Source of the DNA: Sphagnum magellanicum
Taxonomy: Eukaryota > Streptophyta > Sphagnopsida > Sphagnales > Sphagnaceae
Assembly (NCBI GenBank): GCA_021904315.1
Contig: CM038908.1
Span: 14,776,501 to 14,840,500, forward strand
Length of the DNA stretch: 64,000 nt
Reading direction: 5' to 3'
Part shown: piece by piece, positions 36,142 to 48,689 of the stretch
Layout of the letters: each line of letters starts with the position of its first letter
Position numbering within the stretch: the stretch's first letter is position 1
Position numbers and translations under genes: made by a program
Notes under the pieces: model-generated
Told to the model about the DNA's origin: nothing
The model's input: the letters and a program-made list of their open reading frames with translations, nothing else
Databases searched by the model: none

Positions 36142-39100
36142 ATGAGTTCGGGGACAGCTCCCTATGCCACTTTGAGTGATCTGCCTAGGTTTGAGAAGCG
36201 AGGCGAAGTCACATCTGCCCCTTGGATGAAGGAACAGGCTGTTCCTCACAATGGCCGGGCTCACAACCATGAGCCTTACATTACCTGCAACTCGCAGACT
36301 GCTCCTTTCGCTACTTTCAACAACCAGCCTCTTCCACTTGAGGTTAGGGTTCCTCCTCTCTGTCTCTTGAGCCATTGAACTTTTTGGTGAACTAGGTTCT
36401 TCCTCTCTCTTGAGCCCTTGATCTTTTTGTGAGTCTATTAGTAATGAGTTTCCTGCTGCTAGGTAGCTGCTGGAGTCTTAGCTGTGGTTCTTCAACAGGA
36501 AATTGTTCACTGCTTCTTTAAGGATGTGTTTCTTGTGGAAGACAATATGTGCCAAGAAGGGTTGGTTGCCCATGTGTTCTGCTAACCATGGAAAGTTCAC
36601 AAAAGAAACCTAGGTCAATAAGATTGATGGGTTGCAGAAGAAGATTAGTAGTGTCCATGAATGGAAATGAGAACAAGTATCATAGAAACCTACCAACAAG
36701 ATTTATGGGTGACACAAGAAGAATAGTATGTTCATGAAAGGATATAAGAACAAGTATCAGGGGCCACACTGCAGGTGCAGAGTATCTCTATCCTCTGAAA
36801 CAGCACCTTTTGGAACTTCAGAGAACATTGTACAATTGAAACAGGCATGTCATCATGTCTCATATCCCACTCCCCACTCCTCCACCAAAATTCTTGGAAT
36901 TGCTTAGGTTCAACAGTTCTCACAAACATCTGGAAGAAGGTGAAGGTTGGTGACTATGAACCTAAGAAGCTTTATGAAGTGAGATCTATGTTCATCCTCT
37001 AAATGGGTTTAGAATTTTGTTTCTCTTTCAGATGCTTGTTGCCCTCACACTTCGTTTGCACTTATGTCTAAGTAGCCTTCAAATTGAGTTTGGTTTTTTC
37101 TATTTTTCTCGCTTCACATCCATGTTCTCCAATGATGACCTTAGTGTATGTCAGGGAGCTGATTCTTCTCAGCTCTGTGCTAAAGCTCAGTATCTCTCTG
37201 TTTCGAACTCCTTGAAACATGGTTGTGGCTAGAATATCTTTGTCTTTCTGGCAGTGTTTTTGCTGCGTATAGTGAGACAAGGACTAGAACCCTTGAGCAT
37301 AATTTGTTCAAGTAACTGTTCCTTGTCTCAACATAATGCCTAATGGCAGTACACTAGACCAATGCTGGATGCTCCATGGGATAAGGATCAACAACAGGCA
37401 AACCAATGGCAAGGATCTCATAGAGAGTACATCAAAAGTACTCCTTATGCAACTTCTGATGATAGGCAGGCATGTGCTACATTTTGTTTTAATCTTTTCA
37501 GTTATCTTCTCTCACTGAACATGCAACTTCCAATCCAGGATGGAAATTGTGCATAGTAAATAATTTTCATCCAGTAGTTCAAAGGGTTTAGATGATCTTT
37601 TCCCAGAGAAGACTATTTCTTTGGGATAATAGACTTCAACCAAATTTGATAAGGACATAGAAAGTCCTTCCAAGCATTTGTTTACTGTATGCAATTTGCC
37701 TTGAGGTTGGGTTGAACACTATATGCATATAGTATGGAGAATAGTGGCCATAGTTGTGCAATAAAGTAGCTAAAATGAATCAATCCTCCAATATAAGGCA
37801 GGGTTCAGGATTGGGTTTGAGAATGTTACCAGTACCTTAATATGTTGCCTAAGATATATGACATGCTTGGGATCAAAGTCAAGCAGCAGTCTTAAAACAG
37901 GGAGGGATCCTTGTGAAGGTACCTGGTGTATCATAACATGTGCATGCCACAATCAGACAGACAGAAGAAGTACTAGTGCTGAGCCTGTTTTATTGTTGCC
38001 TTCTTGCACTGCCCCATATGCAACATCTAGTAATTCTCTCATGCAAAAGGTGCTTACATGCCTCCTGTAAAACTACCCATGTCTTTTCCCTGTCTTAGAA
38101 TTATGAGTTGAATTGTCTCTGAATGTTTGGATCAATCTGAGGGTGAAGCCCTAGTCTTTGAAAACTGTTGAATTCCTTAGCCTGTTTCTTTTGGTGCGTG
38201 TTCCAGCTGTTATCCCTGTTGACACATCTTATAGGAGTTTTTCTGTGTTTGTATACATACCATGTGGTGAGATAATGTTTGCTGGCTTTTGAGTCATGGT
38301 GTTCAACATATGTCTAAACTTTTGATATAGGCTCTTTCAAGAGCCAGTTTGTCCCATGACCAAATTGGACTCGTGATCTCTGGGCCTAAAGGGAGAAAAA
38401 AATTATGGGGGTTTGTTTCTGGCAGCCAAATAAATCAAAAGTGCAGCAAGCACCATGGGATCGCGATGAACTCAATGACGCCAAGGTGCAATTTCATAAC
38501 CTTGATTTGTTTCTCTCACATTTTGACCTATACCTGTCCTGTACTTATAGGGAGAATATTCAACTCATGAGAATATTCATGTTTTATCTTTGGATTAGAA
38601 ATGTTATTTTGTTATCAGAGCCTAAGCAATTTCTGTACCTCCCATGCCCTATTATGCTCTTTGGGTTTAGGTATTGCCTGAAGCAATAGTTTTCTGGTGA
38701 CCCAACACATACAAAATTATCCATTCAGATGAGAAAGAAGGAAAGTATGTCTCAGTAGTGTCCCTGCATTCATCTATTTCCATCATGTCCTCAGATTGAG
38801 TGCTTAGTTTTCTTGAAGACAGGATTTGTAGTTTCCACATCCAATGCCAGTAAGTGAAGTTATAGGTGGTCCTCTTTATGATTCTCATGGTATCTGATTT
38901 GCCACCTCATTTTCTTTGATGTATTTGGGCACTAATGTCAATAATTGCACAATTGTCACACTTGTAGATCTGACAATATGAGCAAGGCTTTTCACTCCTG
39001 AACATTTTCTTTCACATGGATTGCAGCTAGTACATTTAAATGTGATATTCAAATGTAGTTGAGATGTGGATGCTTGGAGACATACTGACAACAGGTTGGA

Positions 39101-39205
39101 TTGTTGATTTAGGCATCAAATCATCAGATTCCCAATCCTGCTCCATTTGCAACTGAGCCAATTGATTCTTCGTCTGAAGATCCATGTCGAACGACCTTCA
39201 CCTAA
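36142..39205 (+). CDS. Unrecognised five-exon gene: protein with repeated APW-D and P[YF]AT motifs
   Basis: Exons 36142-36342, 37350-37469, 37957-38049, 38426-38485 and 39113-39205 join in phase 0 throughout to give 188 residues ending at TAA. The protein has five P-[YF]-A-T motifs (residues 7-10, 55-58, 99-102, 127-130, 169-172). Three A-P-W motifs (26-28, 75-77, 147-149) alternate with them, two continuing as APWDKDQ and APWDRDE. No signal peptide, membrane segment or enzyme motif is visible; it is rich in S, N, Q and charged residues and probably disordered. The start ATG is the first in its exon's frame after the acceptor at 36081, but the frame stays open upstream (residues KKLYRQKRKEKLDK), so an earlier start is possible. 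Exon 2 appears to use a GC donor. I know no family with this pattern. Exon regularity and phase make a real gene likely; an exon may be missing. Confidence 0.65.
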
Positions 39206-40233
39206 GGGTGTGCAAAACCTCTCACTGCTTCATCTGCCTCTCTTGGATCAGTTCTGTGAGGTGGAGTTATTGTGTGTATACATGTGCAACTTGCAGCTTG
39301 CTGGTAATGTTCTTTAAGTGCTTTGAACAACCATTTTTCTCACAAAGGAAACCTCTTCTTGATCAATATGCTTCTGCTGTTCTTAACATTAATGCATCAC
39401 TATGAGCAAAACTCTTCTGCTCGGTGGGCATTTGGTGTGTAGTTCTGAGGCTAAGAAATGTGAAGATGTTAAGCTAACCTGTATTGGCTTTGATTTTATC
39501 TTGTATAAGTCTATCAACTATTGGTCCTGAGTAATATCTCTATTAACTGAGCTGTGGTTTGCAAGGTATACAATTGAATACTAAATCTGTCTTTTCCTAT
39601 ACATTCTATTGTGTCTACTAATTTTCTGAATATGTTTGTGGGGTTCTCCTTCTCTTTTTCTCTGGCAGCAGCAGCTTGGATAATGTAAGTGCTAATCAAT
39701 AACTAAATTGAATTCTTCCATAAGATGGAAATTGTTTGTTTCATGCACTTATAGCATGCTTCTTCATAGGTTCATGAACACAAAGTGAATTGTTTTGTGC
39801 CTTTCCATGTTCCTTCGGTGTGTTTATATCCTGCTGAAAAAATTAGTGTTGCAGTTGTAGCTCCAGCAGGAGGGACCAGGGATTGGAGTAGGGTTCAGAA
39901 CTTGAGAGTGAAGTCTGTCATGAATGTGACTCACAGATTTTACATTGAATATCATCAAATATTCAGTGAAGGTTTTGGGAACCTCAGCAGTATTTTTGTC
40001 AGACATTGGAAGATAAAAACAGAAGTTTTGCAATCATATTCAAAAAGAGCACATGAACAAAGATGCAGAAGTTCACCAACCCAATGCCAGTAGCAGCAGA
40101 TGCAATAATGTTTCCAATTTCTATTGTTGAACTATGAATAACAGATTTTAAAATTATGAGTGATGTATGTCTGCAAAAAGATGCCATTTATACAGAATTG
40201 TAGTTTGCAAAGTAGAGTTGTCAGTACATTAGT
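39206..40233 (+). other. Presumed 3' UTR and tail-to-tail spacer
   Basis: The sequence after the TAA keeps the higher-complexity composition of the gene above and runs about 1 kb to the end of the oppositely oriented MsrA pseudogene. No further exon could be supported. The small open frame at 39785-40093 has no recognised similarity. Confidence 0.35.
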
Positions 40234-41524
40234 TTATAGTTTGGGAAGTTCCCTTGAATCTAGAATGGAACAATACAACAACCTCCATAATATTATATGA
40301 GAATTTCTGAGGTAACTGTACAAGAAGAGAAAGGACATCTTCCCATTGCTACTACAGATCAAGCCATAGCAACGAATGGGATCGGTACACATTTTAGCTG
40401 CTGATTGTTGCTTTCCTCCTCCACCTCCCTTCTGGAGATACTGCTGGTGATATTCTTCAGCCATGTAGAAGGGACCAGCAGCCAAGATCTTGGTTGCAAT
40501 CTTCTTCCAAGGATGGGACTGATGCTCTTTCGTTGATGCGATTGCTTCCTCCTTTTGCTCCAGCGTATGGAACTAAATGCCTGATTGGTATTGTGATCCA
40601 ACATCATTTCCCTGCCCAACACAGTCATGTCAGGAAAGGAAATGACAGAACAGAAAAAAGCAATTCAATTCAATAAAGCACCCTGAGAGAAGTCATAAGG
40701 GGCAAAAGGAAAAAATCCATGAGCAATAACATCATTGAAAGACAATCCATACATGAGAAGGACAAGTCAAAGGTTGAACAACAGGACTGAATGTTGAAGA
40801 CATGGTAAAGAGCGTTTAGGGTTTATGGAAGAGACATGGTGGAGACATGGTGAAGAGGGTTTAGGGTTTATGGAAGAGACATGGTGAAGAGGGTTTAGGG
40901 TTTAGGGAAGAGACATGGTGGAGACATGGTGAAGAGGGTTTAGGGTTTAGGGAAGAGACATGGTGGAGACATGGTGAAGAGGGTTTAGGGTTTATGGAAG
41001 AGACATGGTGGAGACATGTTGAAGAGGGTTTAGGGAAGAGACGTGGTGAAGACGGTTTAGGGAAGAGGCATGGTGAAGACAGACATACCTGGCGGTTCAC
41101 TTGGGTAGGATCGTGCTTCTTCCAGAAGACATCAAGCAATTGTTTGTAAGAGACTCGGGCAGGGTCATATTGCAGTTGTACAGCTTCTGTGTGGCCTGTC
41201 CTGCCACTGCAGACTTGGCGGTATGTTGGTCTACCGTCTTGCCTCCTGCGTAACCGACTGCTGTCTGCACATCCGTAAGGCAAGCAAGCACACTGCCAAC
41301 GATCAGTTCTACTGCCCAGATTCCATTCCCGTGACAACACCACCAAACGCTTGAAATCTTGGAGACTAAGGGGAAAAGTTCTCCAACTAGGTACACAAAG
41401 AAGGAATTTTGTATTCTTCCGCGATACGAATTTTTTTTACCTTGATGACGCCAGGAACGCGCTGGAAGGCCAATTCGACGCTCCAGAAACATCCGGCTGC
41501 AAATGAGGCTTGCTGCTGTACCAT
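40234..41524 (-). pseudogene. msrA: Peptide methionine sulfoxide reductase A pseudogene
   Basis: MsrA repairs methionine-S-sulfoxide in proteins. Exon 1 (41441-41524) encodes MVQQQASFAAGCFWSVELAF with the catalytic GCFW, then QRVPGVIK. Exon 2 (41089-41264) encodes [10 protein letters not shown], then after a frame change [20 protein letters not shown] and [20 protein letters not shown] ending DPTQVNRQ. Exon 3 starts at 40611 with GNDVGSQYQSGI, then TAG (40573-40575), then EEYHQQYLQKGG and DPIRCYG. Exon 2 is 176 nt, one base short of the 177 needed for phase 0. The TAG replaces the first Tyr of the family's GIYY block. The usual stop after CYG is also gone and the frame runs on to 40234. All four splice sites are canonical. 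Function is almost surely lost. Confidence 0.88.
40814..41075. repeat. Telomere-like minisatellite in intron 2 of the MsrA pseudogene
   Basis: About five to seven units of up to 45 bp combine the plant telomere heptamer (GGGTTTAGGGTTTA, with variants) and GAAGAGACATGGTGGAGACATG. The last two units are shortened. The array lies between the exon 3 acceptor and exon 2 donor. Its minus-strand open frame ([15 protein letters not shown] repeats) is a by-product of the repeat, not protein. Confidence 0.9.
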
Positions 41525-42960
41525 TTTCACTCTCCGAATAAAAAAAAATCCGTGCACTACTACTAGTACTACTCCCGTCTACACACAAAACAAGCAAATT
41601 GTTCTCTTTCTCTCTCTCTCGTGTCTGAACCCCGACAGCCCAAATCTCAATCTCCAAATACTCAGCAAAGATCTAACTCCCCAAAACTCCACCAGCCAGC
41701 CCAAAAAAAAAAAAAAACACTCGCTCCAAATGCATGAAATTGTGCTTCAAATATGCATGAAATTTTTCTAAATTTATTATGAGCTTTAATATACTTCACA
41801 AGTAGGGCCATAAGTGTTGAACCATTCAAATTTATTTTTACATTCACCCCCATTGAATTCTAAGTTTTGAAAGTCCTTAATGATTAAAATAATTCGCAAT
41901 TTATGCTCATGGTTCAAACCAAAGTCGTATACTTTACTATAATGTAAGGTTTGATACAAAATTTTCAAAGTTTTATTATATTATGGGTCATATTTGCTTT
42001 CAAAATCAATATTTAGTTTGAAAATTTGAATGGAAAAATGCAAAGAAATGGTACAATAAACCAACAAATGAACACCACATGTGTAAAAATGCAATCCTTG
42101 GAAAGAACTTTGGGCTTGACACCCTTGGCTTCACCCTTCTTTGATGATGAAATTTGTGACCATGAAGTATAGGCATTTGTGTATACAACCACCTTTTGCA
42201 AGTAATCTACTTGATGTTTCCTCTTTTTTATGAGTGAAATTGATTGCTTCAATGGTTGTTTTGAGATCATTTTTGATCCTTCAAATACATCAACACTATG
42301 ACAAAACGCTTGCTTTTGTGTTTGATTGATAACTTGGATTAGGTGTGTTTAATGATGAACATCCATGCACTATACAAGTGTGAATTGATAGGCATTAACT
42401 ATAAGGCATTTGACCATGCATTCAATGCCACAATTTGCCACAAACATCCAATATTTGTATATGCACATTCAAAATATGACAAAGTTCAAAAATGATAATA
42501 ATTCCATTATGTAAAAACGAAATTTGTGGGAATAAAATTATTCATTTTTATGGTGACAAATTTGGCCCCATGCTATGGTAACCTAGAAGAACATTAAAAA
42601 TAGTTGCAACAAATTGAATGTAACACCAAGTTCAATGTTTCTACAAGACAAATGCCCAAACAAGAAAGGTTTTTTTTTTTTTTTTTCACAATAAGCAATT
42701 TAAGTATGCTTCACATTAATCATCTTTCAATGAAAGATATGTAATGCACCAATTTAGGACCAATCCTTTAAGTGAAAGGATTAAGGTTCAAATTTAATGT
42801 GCTAATTCTTACCACTTAACCTTTTTCCCAATAGTCATCACCTTCAAATGCTAAGTTGCTTAAAATGCCTTAAAACTTTTGGAAAGTTCAACAATGAATG
42901 GAAATCAAGCTAGTTGGAAAGTTGGTTAAGTTGGACAATTGGAACAAAATCAACAAATTT
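41525..42960. other. MsrA 5' flank and AT-rich spacer
   Basis: The first ~180 bp hold a CT-rich run (TTCTCTTTCTCTCTCTCTCG near 41602) that fits a leader of the minus-strand MsrA gene. Beyond that the sequence is AT-rich with a poly-T run at about 42670. No gene was recognised. Confidence 0.45.
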
Positions 42961-42969
42961 AAACCTTGG

Positions 42970-43520
42970 GTAGTTGGATAGTGGAGTTTCATCCACCATC
43001 CCATTTCCTTGAGGAAATTGTGTCAATTTCTTTTTTTTCCATTCGTTGCGCAACTTTCCCAAATGCTTTCATTTCTTTGGGCTTTCATCCATTTGTGCAA
43101 CTTCCCCAAGGAAATGGGCAAACTTTCTTGGATTTTAGTCCATTGTGCAATTTCTTAAGGGAGCAAGGCCAATTTGTTTCTTGGATTTACATCCATTTTG
43201 CAACTTCCATAAATATTTTCCCTTGAGAGACGAAACTACATTTCTTGGAAAAGTGTGGTCAACTTCTCCATATCTTTATCCTCTATGCAGCTTCATGGGA
43301 ACATTTGTTACATTTTTCAAATGCCTTCATCAAGGGAATAATTGGTCAAATTGCTTCCAATGTTGTCCTTGGGGAAGTGACGCCATTTTTTTCATATTTT
43401 TGTTCACTATGCAATTTCCTTAAATCATTTCCTTGAAGGAGCAAGCCAAGTTCCTTTGTTGCCTTCCTTAGCAAAGTGGGGCCAACTTCCCTAAAACTTC
43501 ATCCCTTTCACAATTTTTAC
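42970..43520. repeat. Diverged tandem repeat, period about 60 bp
   Basis: Repeated pieces of the form TTTCATCCATTTGTGCAACTT, CCTTGGGGAAAT and CATTTCTTGGA recur from about 42990 to 43510 with strong divergence. The open frames at 42966-43436 (repeated CNFL/ATFP peptides) are explained by this repeat. Confidence 0.6.
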
Positions 43521-46500
43521 ATACACTTTCCAAATGAGGGGTGATAAAGTTTGTTAGGTTTTTATTCATTCAACACTAGAAGAAATCTTGTCATATGCAA
43601 CTAGTCATTTTTCAATTGTGTGCAATTGGTTGTTTACAACTAGAATGGCCATGCTTGTAATTACAAAATTGACATTGTATATTTTTTGGGTTATATGATT
43701 GTGTGTTCAACTAATGGTGTACATATGGGTTATTATAATTAATATACATAAGTTAATACACCTAATGATGTACATATTGGTCAATATAACTAATATACAT
43801 AAGTTAATATACTATAAAACTAATAAAATGTGGTGCGCTAAATTGTGGTACATAGGTGCACTAAACATGTTCACAAACCAAGTGCCATTTGAAATGAACC
43901 AATAAAAGAGGCCCAATTTAAAGGCTAAACCCCAATTAATTAATTAAAAATAATTAATAAAATATGAACTTAAAATTGCTAGATGTCACCAAATAATTGG
44001 TTTTTAAAATGGACAAATTTTGACTAATTCACATTTTATTGGATGGTTTAGATATTATTAATTATATTGAATATTAGGATATGGTTCAAATGGCATGTGT
44101 CACCATATAATTGACATTCAAAATTGGACACATGTCATGAAAAGATAGGTCAACGTTTTAATTGCATATAATTAGTTACATCTATAACTTCTTAACAAGA
44201 ATATGAATGGATCAAAGTGTATAATGATAATGTATATACATGTTAAGTACGATCTATCACATGCAATTGAAAGTTGTGTGTGATTTGTCTTTGGCAACTA
44301 AGAGTTTTATTTGCATGTGTGTTGCATGCAACTAAAAATTAGTTGCAAATGATAGTTGCAAAACCCTATTTTTTTTCTAGTGCAACAACATTCCAAAAAA
44401 TGTAAGGAATTTAAAACAAATTAATTGATAGCTTATGGGGAAAAAATAAATAAAAGCAAGCCCCCATCCTTCAACACAAAAGATTAGATCTAAGCCAATG
44501 GATCACATCGTGCAATAAAACATTCTTTTAAAACCTTATAAGCCAAATAGACCCAAATTTGGTCACTCCTATTTTTGAGGGAAATAAGTGGAACTGAATT
44601 CCACCAAATTAGTTTAATTTTTTTATTACTCAATAAAGGGAAAAAAAATTCTAGCTAGGATTTGCCTGTTTTTACACATGCAATTGCAATTTCTATTTTC
44701 TACATCCCCAAGAGTGGGAAGATGTCAAAAATTAGCCCATACACACCAAGCTAATTTTACATGTTAGTTGTGAAGGGGCACCACATTGCATACTTTGTCA
44801 AAAGGTTGTCATCATCATTTGCCCACACTTGGTTGGGTAGAAATCAAAGGTTCAAGGTGCAAATGCTTACATGTGCCCACCTATTGGGTCAAAGGCTATT
44901 CACCTCTAGTTTTAAAGGCAATGTAGCCATTATTCAAATGTTGTGGCAAGGTTAGAGATTTTTAAAACATTTGAAACCACACTTGCAATGAATGATAAGG
45001 CAATGATTAAAGTTTTTTGAAACCTTGGACTTGGAAGAAAAAACTTTGGATTTGGTCAATTGAAGCCAATCTTTTTTCACAATTTTAAGTTTAATGGAAA
45101 TTTTTGTTACGTTAGGTCTTTTGTATATTTGGCATGCATTCACCATAATAATTTTTTGTAGAATGATTTTGGGTATGACCTAAGGGATCGAATAAGTTCC
45201 ATGAGTGGAACTATGACAAGGATAATGCATGGATCAAATCATTTTGCAAATGGAAGTGAAAAATGCTTGTATGTGAAGTGAAAGTAATTGACATATGCTT
45301 TTGACAAAATGAAATGAAAAAATATATTTCCTAAATTTTGGTTGTTTTTTTAAATGCAAAAGTGAGACTACTTGTCCTCTCTCTTTTGGGATTCCTCATT
45401 TTTATCAAACTTTGGCTTATATCTTACTCATCTCTCCATGTTTAGCTCTAAAATTTTGACTTTCATGTTTAACCTTAAAGTTTTGATTTCTTGGACTATG
45501 TTTACTCATATCCAACCACCAAATTTTTTAACAATGGCCTCAAATTGTGACAAGTTCAATTCATCTCATAATAAAAGAAGAAGACGAATTTACCTCCATT
45601 TATTCCTTTAAAGGTTAAGGCATACTTATAGTTTAAATATAGAAATTTGATTACATATCAAAATTTTGAAATATATTTCCATGTTGAGCACCACTAACAT
45701 GCATAGTGCACATTGCATACTCAAACTTGTGGACTTTTGCATAGGAGTTTAAGTTACATTTAATTTGATCCACTTATGAGTGCATGTTTTTTTTGATTGC
45801 AAAACATCTTCCATGTGATAATAAGAAATTTGATAATTTTTAGGGAAGCAAAAAAAGTTATCATATTTGGAGCTCTTTCAATTATGCATAGAAATAAAAG
45901 ATTCAATAGCGGAGAAATGTGAAAGCGATTATTTATTTGTTACTTAAATATCTTCTTGGAACCTTTTCATCACACCAATCAAGGTTTTTTTCCATTAGAC
46001 CATTGTGATCACAAGTTCTACTCCAACAACTTTCCATTACATTTGTACAATGTAATTGTGTTCACAACCACCTCATAGGTCTATAAGGCAAACATTCACC
46101 AAATGCAAAGTTGTGTGATCTATGAGTCAATGTGTGAATCATTTGAAAGTGACACCTATCATCCTCTTTTATGGGATCATATGTTCTCATAAGTTCCTTA
46201 CAAAGTTCCCTACACGTGAAATGTTCCCAAACATCTTAACATTAATTACCATACTTGCAAATAATGTTTGATGGTAATTAATTCTCAAGAAAAACAAGTC
46301 ATTTTTAAAATTAAAAAAGAGCATATTGTGTGAAATTTAAGGAGAATTGAACCATGCACCCAATAAATAGTTTTAGCCACTGAACTACCACAATGATTTT
46401 GAAAGATATGAAGAAACTTAACATCCTTAAATTATACTATTGAAATTATGAAATATTCAAATTGGGATTGCTAGACCCCATTTTTTCACAAAATAAATAT

Positions 46501-48429
46501 TTCGATGAGAGTTGCCAATTATTAATCTTAAATATAATACCTATAGATTGCCAACTTGCTTGTAGTTTTCCAATGTAAAACATGCATCCATGCAACAAGA
46601 AATAAGGTTCCATTTCAATGGCTTTCCATTAGTACATGTGTTTGATCACAATAGCTTAATGAAAAGAGACTTTAGGAAACCTTGCCTTAAGAAAGTACAA
46701 CCATCATGAGTTTTATGAATCACATGCATGAGACTTTTGGAATGATGTCATAATTTTAAGTATGCTATTCCAATATAGATCAAAATGTGGGGACAAAGAA
46801 CATTATTAATTTTCAAGATGAAGGAATGCAAACTATGGTATTAATGAAACACTTGTGACATATTATTATTGCTTGAAACCCATCAATACTAACAAGGAGG
46901 GTTGGAACTTCAATGAACATTAATAAAAAAACCATAAAGAATATAAGTTTTTTAATGCATTACCCTACATTACATTTCTTACATGAAAAGAAGATGGCAA
47001 CTTACATTTAAGGACTTATACTACACATAACCTTACACTAAAGGTTTATCCTCTCCTCTCAAATTGTTTGTTTTATGTCAATAATATACCTATTGATTCT
47101 TAACATTGGGTAAGGACTAATGTTGGTAGGTTCCTGGACTTTTGTAGGTTTACGTCTAGGTTATACATCAAGTTTTAGGGTTTTCATACTAAAAGTTCCA
47201 AGCTTTTTTAGTACCATCACTACAACTTAACCAAGGAACTTACCTATTTTCAAAATTGAATTAACACTTAACCTAGGGGTGCTATGTACCCTACTTAGAA
47301 AGGTTTAATTCTTTAGGTAAATAAGTACAATTTTAATTTAAAAAATATAAACATGGCTTTAAATTTTTAAAAAATCATTACAATTGATTTATTGTACATA
47401 ATCAATATTACATAATTTTTATTTTCAAATGTGCATTAGTTGAACAAATTAATATTACATTTTTTTTGGGGTTTAGTTGTGTGTAATGGAGATAAATTAA
47501 ACTTTGTTTTAAATCAGACGCATTTTATGAAAATGATTGGAATTAAATGTTTTAGAAATTCAAAAAATTGGTCTCAAGATTAAACTAAAGGTTCCATAAA
47601 AAAGAATAAAAGCTAGAACCAAGACCAAAAGTTTCTTTTCAAATCAAGAACCAAACAACATTCGTAAGGATTTTGAAAATAATTATTTTGAGAATTTGGG
47701 TCCTACATTCAACCCACACCTCACATGGGGCCTTTGTTCTTAAAACAATCCCATGTTCAATCCTTACTATACAGAAAACCTCAAAGGAACTATTGCACAT
47801 TTTAAAAGAGACAATGCAACATGTTAAACAAACTTGGGGCTACATAATTGACTCCATCCACTTCACATTTTTCAATTATCCTTGTGAAATTGGTGTTATA
47901 GCTTTGACAACAAATAAGTATTGCAAAGAATTAGAATATCAAAATGACACCCCAAAAAAATCAATATCAAATAAAGAGAAATAGAACAAATACTCAAACA
48001 AATTATTTTCAAATTTGATAAGATTCATCATACATTGAATTTTAAATTATGGCATATATTTTCACATTTGGCAATCCACTTGTTTATGATGGATTTGTTT
48101 GAGTTTTGTTGAATATTTTAACTTTATGTATTTAATTTCAATTCTTTGGACTAACACTACACCAAAAGGCGCCATCTATGACTCCATCCATAATTTAAAA
48201 TGTTAGTCATATATGCCTTAGCAACTAAATGATTATGCAATCAATTTAAACTCATCACTTATGCCATACAGTTGCCATGATAATAGTCATTTGCCCCATT
48301 CCATACCATTTTTGTGACTACAATCATGGATGGATGATCATGATTTTAGAAGATCATGTGAACACAATCATCAAATTTTTAAATATTAAATAAAATTATA
48401 TTATTTCTTAACAAATTAAACATGTACAC
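43521..48429. other. Long AT-rich spacer, no gene recognised
   Basis: About 4.9 kb without a supportable gene. A 51-bp unit (starting CTAATGGTGTACATATGGGT) is duplicated in tandem at 43711-43761 and 43762-43812. The 44.7-45.1 kb open frames show no known motif. No transposase signature was seen. Confidence 0.5.
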
Positions 48430-48680
48430 ATGTGGCACATTGCAATTAAGACATGTGTGGCACTTAAACATAAGCCACCTAGGCTAGGCTAAACCATGTG
48501 GCACCTAAGTTAAGTTTAAGCCCCAATAGCCTTTTGTGGCACATAGGTTAGGTATGGACTTAAACCACATGGCACCCAAGTTATGCCTAGACCTAGGCCA
48601 CATGGCACTTAGGCTAGGCCTAAACTTAAACCACCTAGGTTAAGCTTAAACACAAGCCATGTGGCACCTAATTAGGAAAA
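48430..48680. repeat. Degenerate tandem repeat CATGTGGCACCTAGGTTAGG
   Basis: Variants of ACATGTGGCACCTAGGTTA followed by GCCTAAACTTAAACC recur about six times at 45-60-bp spacing. Non-coding. Confidence 0.7.
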
Positions 48681-48689
48681 TCTTATTTC

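Noticed and set aside
40861-41346. A 161-residue minus-strand frame with [10 protein letters not shown] repeats as a repetitive protein.
   Set aside because: It is MsrA exon 2 read on into the intronic minisatellite past a clear GTATGT donor.
42966-43436. Overlapping plus-strand frames with repeated HPFCNF-like peptides.
   Set aside because: The peptides repeat because the DNA is a diverged tandem repeat; no start, splice or domain signal.
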